Shown one piece after another: positions 57,750 through 64,000 of a DNA stretch of 64,000 nucleotides; the stretch's first letter is position 1, and the number at the start of each line of letters is the position of its first letter. Below the pieces are notes generated by a model. It ran no database searches, had not been told where the DNA came from, and saw only the letters and a program-made list of their open reading frames with translations. The translations under genes were made by a program, and so were the position numbers. Source of the DNA: Myxocyprinus asiaticus (Eukaryota; Chordata; Actinopteri; Cypriniformes; Catostomidae); NCBI RefSeq assembly GCF_019703515.2, contig NC_059379.1, positions 21,689,880 to 21,753,879 of the forward strand. Reading direction: 5' to 3'.

Positions 57750-59690
57750 GACGTTGTCCCTTTGGTCCCCCTTGCGCGGAACTTGGACGCATGGCTTGCA
57801 CTTTCCAGTCCGTCACGAGGGCTGGTCCGGACAGTCCGACTCGGCTGCGCGATTCACTTTGCCGGGCATCCACCCAGGTCCAGCGGTGTCCGATTCACCT
57901 TGGTGAAAGACGGAAACGCTGCTACCTTGCGCGGAGATCGCTACCCTCCTACGGAAGGACGTGATAGAACCTGTCCCTCCAGCTGAGATGAAGAAAGGGT
58001 TTTACAGCCCCTACTTCATTGTACCGAAAAAAGGTGGTGGGTTGCGGCCAATCTTGGACCTGCGAGTATTAAACCGGGCTTTACACAGACTCCCGTTCAA
58101 GATGCTAATGCAAAGACGCATTCTAGCGAGCGTCCAGCATCAAGATTGGTTCGCGGCGGTAGACCCGAAGGATGCGTACTTTCACGTCTCGATCCTTCCT
58201 CGACACAGACCCTTCCTGCGGTTCGCGTTCGAGGGTCAGGCATATCAGTACAAAGTCCTCCCTTTCGGCCTGTCCCTGTCTCCTCGCGTCTTTACGAAGA
58301 TCGCAGAGGCTGCCCTTGCCCCGTTAAGGGAGGTGGGCATTCGCATTCTCAACTATCTCGACGACTGGCTAATCTTAGCTCACTCTCGAGACGTGTTATG
58401 CGCACACAGGGACCTGGTGCTCTCACACCTCAGCCGACTAGGGCTTCGGGTCAACTGGGAAAACAGTAAGCTCCTCCCGGTTCAGAGCATCTTTTCTCGG
58501 TTTGGAGTTGGACTCAGTCTCCTTGACGGCGCACCTTACGGACGAGCGCGCCCAGTCGGTGCTGGCCTGTTTGATGGCATTCAAACAGAAAACAGCGGTT
58601 CCACTGAAATGTTTTCAGAGGCTCCTGGGGCATATGGCATCCTCGGCGGTGGCCACCCCGCTCGGGTTGATGCATATGAGGCCGCTTCAGCACTGGCTCC
58701 AGACTCGAGTCCCGAGATGGGCATGGCGCCACGGGACACACCTCGTGGCCATTACGTCGGTCTGTCACCGTCTTTTCAGCCTTTGGACCGACCTCTCATT
58801 TCTACGAGCAGGTGTTCCCCTAGAACTGGTCTCCAGGCGCGTCGTGGCCACGACAGATGCCTCCAAAACGGGCTGGGGTGCTGTTGGCAACGGGCACGCA
58901 GCCGCCGGCCTCTGGACGGGTCCGCGGCTGCGTTGGCACATCAACTGCCTCAAGTTACTGGCAATTCTGCTCGCCCCGCGGAGGTTCCGGCCGTTGATCC
59001 AGGGCAAGCACGTGCTAGTTCGGAGAGACATCACGGCAGCGGTAGCATATGTCAACCGCCAAGGCGGTCTGCGCTCCCGCTGCATGTCATAACTCGCCCG
59101 CCGTCTCCTCCAATGGAGTCAGCAGCACCAAGTCGCTGCAAGCCACTCACATCCCGGGCAACCTCAACACTTCGGCGGACGTGCCATCACAACAGGTTAC
59201 CCTCAAGGGAGAGTCGATTCGGTCAGGCACAGGTGCACCTGTTCGCCTCCCAAGAATCCTCCCCACTGCCCGCTCTGGTACGCCCTGACCGAGGCCTTCC
59301 TCAGCATAGACACAATGGCACACAGCTGGTCCCCTGGCATTCGCAAATATGCATTTTCCCCCAGTGAGCCGGCTCGCACAGACCCTGTGCAAGGTCAGGG
59401 AGGATGAGGAGAAGGTCGTCCTGGTATGCACCCTAATGGCCCACCCAGACGTGGTGCTCGGACCTCACGCTCCTCTTGACAGCTCCCCCCGGGCAAATTC
59501 CCCTGAGGAAGGACCTTCTTTCTCAGGGAAGGGGCACCATCCGGCACCCGCACCCAGACCTCTGGAATCTCCATGTCTGGCCCCTGGACGGGACGTGGAA
59601 GACCTAAGCTGTCTCCCACCTGCAGTGGTAGACACGTTCACTCAGGCTAGGGCTCCCTCTACGAGGCGCCTGTATGCCTTTTAAGTGCCG
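57750..59690 (+). pseudogene. DIRS RT-RNase H-Dam-like pseudogene (copy G)
   Basis: The N-terminal segment VPLARNLDAWLALSSPSR (57762 on) is cut by a base loss near 57932. From 57961 the RT is open: IEPVPPAEMKKGFYSPYF, AVDPKDAYFHV, QYKVLPFGLSLSPRVF, catalytic YLDD at 58354-58365 and HLSRLGLRVNWE. Two bases are lost near 58490, and thumb plus RNase H continue at 58502-59092 (TTDASKTGWGA, NCLKLL with the catalytic Glu changed to Lys, RRDITAAVAY with RTDS altered). A stop follows. The rest of RNase H and the Dam-like tail (HLFASQESS, HNGTQLVPW in shifted frames, FPPVSRLAQTL) are fragmentary. Confidence 0.9.
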
Positions 59691-60595
59691 TCTGTTCGCT
59701 AAGTGGTGTTCTTCCCATCAGGAAGACCCCCAGAGGTGCGCAGTCAGATCAGTGCTTTCCTTCCTGCAAGAGAGGTTGGAAGGGAGGCTGTCCCCTTCCA
59801 CCTTGAAGGTGTACATTGCTACCATAGCAGCACACCACGACGCAGTCGACGGTAAGTCCTAGGGAAGCATGATCTGATCATCAGTTTCCTAAGAGGCGCC
59901 AGGAGGCTGAATCCCTCCAGGCCGCGCCTTGTTCCCTCATCGGACCTCTGTAGTTTTTCAGGGTCTACAGAGAGCCCCCTTTGAGCTTTGCAGTCAGCCG
60001 GGCTTAAGGCACTCTCCTTGAAGACTGCCCTCCTGACTGCGCTCACTTCCATCAAGAGGGTAGGTGACCTGCAAGCGTTCTCTGTCAGCGAAACGTGCCT
60101 GGAGTTCGGTCCGGGCTATTTTCACGTGATCCTGAGACCCCCGACCAGGCTATGTGCCCAAGGTTCCCACCACTCCTTTTAGGGACCAGGTGGTGAACCT
60201 GCAAGCGCTGCCCCAGCCCTGTCGTTGCTGTGTCCGGTGCGCGCTTTACGCATCTATTTGGATCGCACGCAGAGCTTTAGAATCTCTGAGCAGCTCTTTA
60301 TCTGCTTTGGTGCACAGCAGAAGGGAAGCGCTGTCTCCAAGCAGAGGATCGCCCACTGGCTCATTGATGCCATAACTATGGCATATCTTGCCCAAAACAT
60401 GCCGCCCCCGGTAGGGCTATGAGCCTATTCTACCCGTGGTGTAGCGGCTTCTTGGGCCCTGGCCAGAGGTGCCTCTCTAACAGACATTTGCAGAGCAGCG
60501 GGCTGGGCAACACCCAACACCTTTGCAAGGTTCTACAACCTCCGGGTGGAACCGGTTTCGTCCCAGGTAGTGGCACGCAACACAAGCGGATAAGC
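59620..60595 (+). pseudogene. DIRS tyrosine recombinase pseudogene (copy G)
   Basis: DNA-binding part FTQARAPSTRRLYAF, then KWCSSHQEDPQRCAV and SVLSFLQERLEGRLSPSTL (59674-59862). A base loss after DGKS adds a stop. The three C/D/G lesions lie near 59946, 59986 and 60138-60142. SIKRVGDLQAFSV (about 60045) keeps the first Arg. EEADPALS is deleted near 60213. At 60418 the Arg codon CGA of other copies is TGA (stop), and the catalytic His of HSTR is Tyr (TATTCTACCCGT). The nucleophile FARFYNL remains. It is clearly dead. Confidence 0.9.
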
Positions 60596-61349
60596 CCGGG
60601 ATAGCCGGCCGGGTGTATCGCTTGCACATAGCGCCTTCCACCTCCTTTTGAGCTGAAGACGTGCGCTGTTAATTCCCAGTAGTGTTCTCGAAAGTTGTTC
60701 CCTGGTTGTCTTCCTCCGAGCCCTGTAGCAGTCAAGTTTTCGGAGAGACTCGCTGCCGGCCCAGTACACGCGCTAACTAAGAGCCCGGTTCTGGGGTAGG
60801 TGCTCACATGTGGTGGTTCCCTGTAAGGCTAACCCCATGCGATCTATATCTTCCGCTAGTTCGTTTCCCTACTGGCAAACTGCGTCTTCCTTGGGCAGAG
60901 CCCCTCTGCCCCAGTCTCCATGTTGTAGTAACTCCTCTCCCATTGGGCAGGATCTACCTTGAAGGCTCTCCACATGGTTGGAAAGACCATGTGATGTATT
61001 CTTCCACTTAAATACCCCCCTCTCTTGGGGCGAGGTGTGGTCTCCGCGGTGTCCTCCCCTTGGGAGGGACACTCCCCGACTAGACCTGGCGGCCCAGTCG
61101 GATAATCCCCCTTCTTTTTTAGGTAGTGGAAAAAGAGAAGGGGAAAGAGGCCACGACTGGGTTAAGCATGTCTCTATCTCTGGGTAGTCAACTTGTCCCC
61201 AAAAAGGGCCTTTCGACACTCATAACTGTGTTGGGGGAGGTTACGTGTCGACCTGGTGTGCTGGCTATGAGGCACACAGCAAGTCTGCCCACCACACACC
61301 ACCAGTTCACGTAACACAGTTCAGCCTTGTGGCGTTTTGTATAGGGACC
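60596..61349 (+). other. 3' untranslated region of copy G
   Basis: Conserved non-coding tail shared by all copies, including the CCCTTGGGAGGGACAC motif and a purine tract near 61125-61150. No gene. Confidence 0.75.
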
Positions 61350-61453
61350 CCTAGTGTCACTACATCGACACCAACGTCGAGTGAGTGACAGATAGGGAAC
61401 GTCATGGTTACTGGTGTAACCTCCGTTCCCTGATGGAGGGAACGAGATGTTGG
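61350..61453 (+). repeat. DIRS internal complementary region (copy G)
   Basis: Positions 61350-61400 are the reverse complement of the left tip and adjoining repeat (55401-55451). Positions 61401-61453 are the reverse complement of the right tip (61676-61728). The two meet at GGGAAC-GTCATGG. This joined, inverted copy of both ends is the defining DIRS feature. Confidence 0.95.
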
Positions 61454-61522
61454 TCCCTCCTGCCACAACGTTGAACTACCCGCTGAAATGGCCGGACCTT
61501 ATATCGGCTCCTCAGCATAAAA

Positions 61523-61728
61523 CCTGAATGAGTGGTTGCATACCAGCTCCTTTTATACCCGTATGTTCGGGGGAGTGGCATGCAAATACCACTCGCCAAT
61601 TTTCATTGGCCTTTTATCAAAGACCAGAGGTGTCTCGGGCTCCCAAGAGTGACCCCTAGTGTCACTACATCGACACCAACGTCTCGTTCCCTCCATCAGG
61701 GAACGGAGGTTACACCAGTAACCATGAC
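61523..61728 (-). repeat. Right inverted terminal repeat and tip (copy G)
   Basis: Positions 61523-61682 are the inverse of 55427-55586, including minus-strand TATAAAA (61551-61557) and octamer (61580-61587), a potential antisense promoter. The tip holds two hairpins: CGTTCCC/GGGAACG (61685-61691, 61699-61705) and GGTTAC/GTAACC (61708-61713, 61718-61723). Confidence 0.93.
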
Positions 61729-62293
61729 ATTTTGGAATTGTAACTGAAATATCTGTGTTCTTTGAACTTTTTTGGCTGAAAAATCCATATAATTAAGAGA
61801 GTATTATTGATATTTTTGTGTTGCAAATTTGTGTTGTTTCATGTGAAGTCACTGTTAGGGTGATCAGTGTTCCCTTTGGTGAAGTTGGACACTGTTAACT
61901 ATATGCAAGTTCTCCTTGTGCATGTATTGCTGAAGCACAGTTTTGTGCACTTCTGTCAAGTTTATTTAATGATTGATTTAGAATCAATCATGATTTTTAT
62001 TTTATTTTTATTTATTTTTTTGTCTATGTGCAGCTGTGTGGTTGTATGACAATCTTTTCTAAATTTGAGCTAATTCAGTTGACATTAAGTAGAAATCAGA
62101 GTTAAGTCTAATGGCATCTAGTTAACTCAAATGGTTAAAAAATACCATGACATACGTTTCGAGACACCATTACTCAATTTCTTTAGCAAACTCAATTTAC
62201 TAGTGTTCAAAGTGTAATATAAAAGTGGAAATGTTTCACTGTCCCTTCATATAAAAATATAAGTACATCTGAATTTTTCAAAATGAAGAATAA

Positions 62294-62331
<38 letters not shown>

Positions 62332-62370
62332 ATCATTTATTAACTTTCTCGATATGTCTCAATTTCATCC
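61729..62370. other. Non-coding interval
   Basis: AT-rich, no gene seen. A (GT)n microsatellite lies at 62296-62328. Confidence 0.55.
62296..62328. repeat. (GT)n microsatellite
   Basis: Pure GT run of about 16 units. Confidence 0.95.
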
Positions 62371-62537
62371 AGGGCTGGATTGGTAATCTGGCATTCCGGG
62401 CATTTTCCCGGTGGGACGACGCACTTTGCGGCCGATCAGGGGTGGACTGGCCATCGGGAGAACTGGGACTAAGCTGAAATGAGCTGCCGCATTGTGCAGA
62501 ACGGGCCACAAAATGGTGGTGCGATATGCCGAAGGGG
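62371..62537 (+). repeat. GC-rich dispersed repeat, copy 2
   Basis: Same family as 17440-17623 in opposite orientation, starting CAGGGCTGGATTGGTAATCTGG. It runs directly into the tail described next, so the two may belong to one element. Confidence 0.8.
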
Positions 62538-62841
62538 GCCCCCACAGTGAGCCTGGTTTCTCCCAAGGTTATTTTTCTCCATTAACCAACATTTTACGGA
62601 GTTTTGTGTTCCTTGCCACAGTCGCCTTCGGCTTGCTCACTGGGGTTCTAAATACAATAATTATTTATTTATTTTCATACACAATTTACAATCATATTTA
62701 ATCAAACTACACAATGATGACTCTTAGACTTTATAGATATTACAGTTTCATTTTCTGTTAATGCATGATTTTCTGTAAAGCTGCTTTGAAATGATGTGTG
62801 TTGTGAAAAGCGCTATACAAATAAAAATGACTTGACTTGAC
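62538..62841 (+). repeat. Retroposon-like 3' tail with TTGAC repeats
   Basis: GAGCCTGGTTTCTCCCAAGG near the start and GCGCTATACAAATAAAAATG near the end are followed by repeated TTGAC units. A short tandem 3' tail suggests a LINE- or SINE-like end; the family is recalled from fish genomes but not named with certainty. Confidence 0.55.
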
Positions 62842-64000
62842 TATGATGTATGTGTACCGACTGGAGAAGCTATGGCTGTTTAATCTGGTTCAGTTAGTCA
62901 TAGTTCAAGACAGCAGCAACAGGATGGATGTTTATCTGTTAATATTTTGGTGAAGTTGTTTAGTTGCTATAATGCTAGGATATGTTTCCTGTTAGGGTTG
63001 TTGAAGCTTACATTGGTCATGCTTGAATGAAATATTACTCAGGGAATATTGTGTTTACTGATTGCAAAGTGTTAAGTAAATTACTGTAACATGTTTACTA
63101 ATCATAACATATGAGTAATTTTTTTAATTTCTGTAGTTTCAAGGTTTCCAAAGTGTGTACCCCCCCCCCAAAGTATGTGTAAGCTCCGTTGTTTTCTCAT
63201 TTCTTTTACCCCAGTAGCAGAAATGCACCAGCTGTTGTCCCTTTTCATTGCCCTTTTAGGAGATAGTCTGTTTAAACGCCATTACTGGTACAAGGTACTT
63301 TAAGGTGTTTTTCCATGATTGTATACTAATCTAAAGTTAATTATAATTTGCAGATTTATTAGCACAGTAATTTATTCATTTAGTATGCCACTATCTCTCT
63401 ACTATGACTTCACTGCCAAAGAAACGATGAAAGAAGCTGTTTATTTTGGTAATTGTTTTATAGCATATTTCTGCATATAATTTTAATGTTTAATAAAGTA
63501 TATTACATCCCCATCATTACTGAATCTTCTTTTTGTTTTTAATTTAGCTTTACTGTGTGCAGTGCATCGACCTACTATTGTAGTATTATGGTTTACTTGC
63601 ATAGTCCACTGAGTAATATTTTGTAAAATGTTATAAAAGTGTCTTCGATTTAACTTGTATCAGCCATTTCATGAGTTTCATCTCTAAAATTTGGATTATA
63701 TGTTTTACAATACAAATATAAATGTGTGGTGGATAAAACACTTAAATATTCATATTATAAAAGCAAGAAATATCTTGGTTATTAATGTTTAATCGAATAA
63801 CAATCTCAAATGGAAAATGGTACATCATGTCTCCAGCTCTGCAAGTAAATATCGCTTACTGATTATCAAAGGCAATGTCCAGGAAACCCCGAACCATGAG
63901 ATTCATCTGACACTGCAGGACCATTGAAATTAAATAGTGAAATCAAAAAGTTGATAAGTGGTGAAAAACTTGTTGAAAAGGGACAACATCTAAAAACAGT
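62842..64000. other. Non-coding AT-rich DNA to window end
   Basis: No gene, RNA or element boundary recognised. A poly-C run lies at 63162-63170. Confidence 0.55.

Larger units (their letters stand above)
55401..61728 (+). mobile_element. DIRS-like copy G, most complete (6328 bp)
   Basis: All parts are present in order: left tip and promoter repeat (55401-55590), leader (to about 55930), gag, RT-RNase H-Dam-like region, recombinase, 3' tail, ICR (61350-61453), unique segment (61454-61522), right inverted repeat (61523-61682) and right tip (61683-61728). The inverted repeats share about 160 bases, while the outermost tips differ between ends. The target triplet after the right end is ATT, one base from GTT. 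Frameshifts affect every gene. This is the best reference for the family plan in the window. Confidence 0.96.

Noticed and set aside
4421..61728. LTR retrotransposon or Ngaro-type element
   Set aside because: Ends are inverted rather than long direct repeats, a tyrosine recombinase replaces integrase, and there are no target duplications. Ngaro and PAT types have split direct repeats and lack this ICR arrangement.
1..64000. CRISPR array, bacterial operon or phage-type system
   Set aside because: No regularly spaced repeats. The composition, microsatellites, hAT, Tc1, LINE and DIRS elements all indicate a vertebrate nuclear genome.

Overview
This 64 kb window reads as a stretch of teleost fish nuclear DNA, probably cypriniform. 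That is an inference from the repeat families: DIRS-type tyrosine-recombinase retrotransposons, a Sleeping Beauty-type Tc1 element, hAT elements with 8-bp target duplications, and TTAA-flanked foldback elements. The background is AT-rich and rich in microsatellites. I found no convincing host gene or exon, no RNA gene and no CRISPR array. Nearly every readable protein segment belongs to a transposable element.

The dominant feature is seven copies of one DIRS-like family, labelled A to G. A is 4421-9800 (+), B 11605-15066 (+), C 22323-26619 (-), D 33887-39827 (-), E about 45090-49161 (+), F 50504-54256 (+) and G 55401-61728 (+). The family plan is visible by comparing copies. A left terminal region carries a promoter with paired CCAAT boxes, an ATTTGCAT octamer and TATAAAA. 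After a leader come gag, then reverse transcriptase + RNase H + a Dam-methylase-like tail, then a tyrosine recombinase (R...HxxR...Y). A 3' untranslated stretch leads to an internal complementary region (ICR) and a right terminal repeat inverted relative to the left one. The ICR is the complement of the left tip joined to the complement of the right tip, the diagnostic DIRS layout, and GTT is shared at the junction. No copy is intact: A and E have lost their 5' ends, F its right terminal repeat, A its recombinase, B and C most of gag/RT, and all carry frameshifts or stops. G (6328 bp) and D (5941 bp) are the most complete.

Other elements: a decayed Sleeping Beauty-like Tc1 transposon (about 2750-4237) with a second right-arm fragment inside DIRS copy A (6473-6646); two nested hAT elements at 15184-17310 and 15592-16633, each with a perfect 8-bp duplication; a third hAT (21908-28178) split by DIRS copy C and a TTAA-type element (27062-28104); a CR1/L2/Rex-like LINE fragment on the minus strand (about 20080-21547); foldback elements at 30488-31100, 31385-31993, 40130-40624 and 43607-44487; and a GC-rich dispersed repeat in opposite orientations at 17440-17623 and 62371-62537.

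The most informative biology is in the DIRS copies. Each copy's ICR carries the same sequence variants as its own tips, as expected if the ICR templates end completion. Copies C, D and G sit at unrelated sites but share three indels that break the recombinase, suggesting a defective subfamily mobilised in trans.
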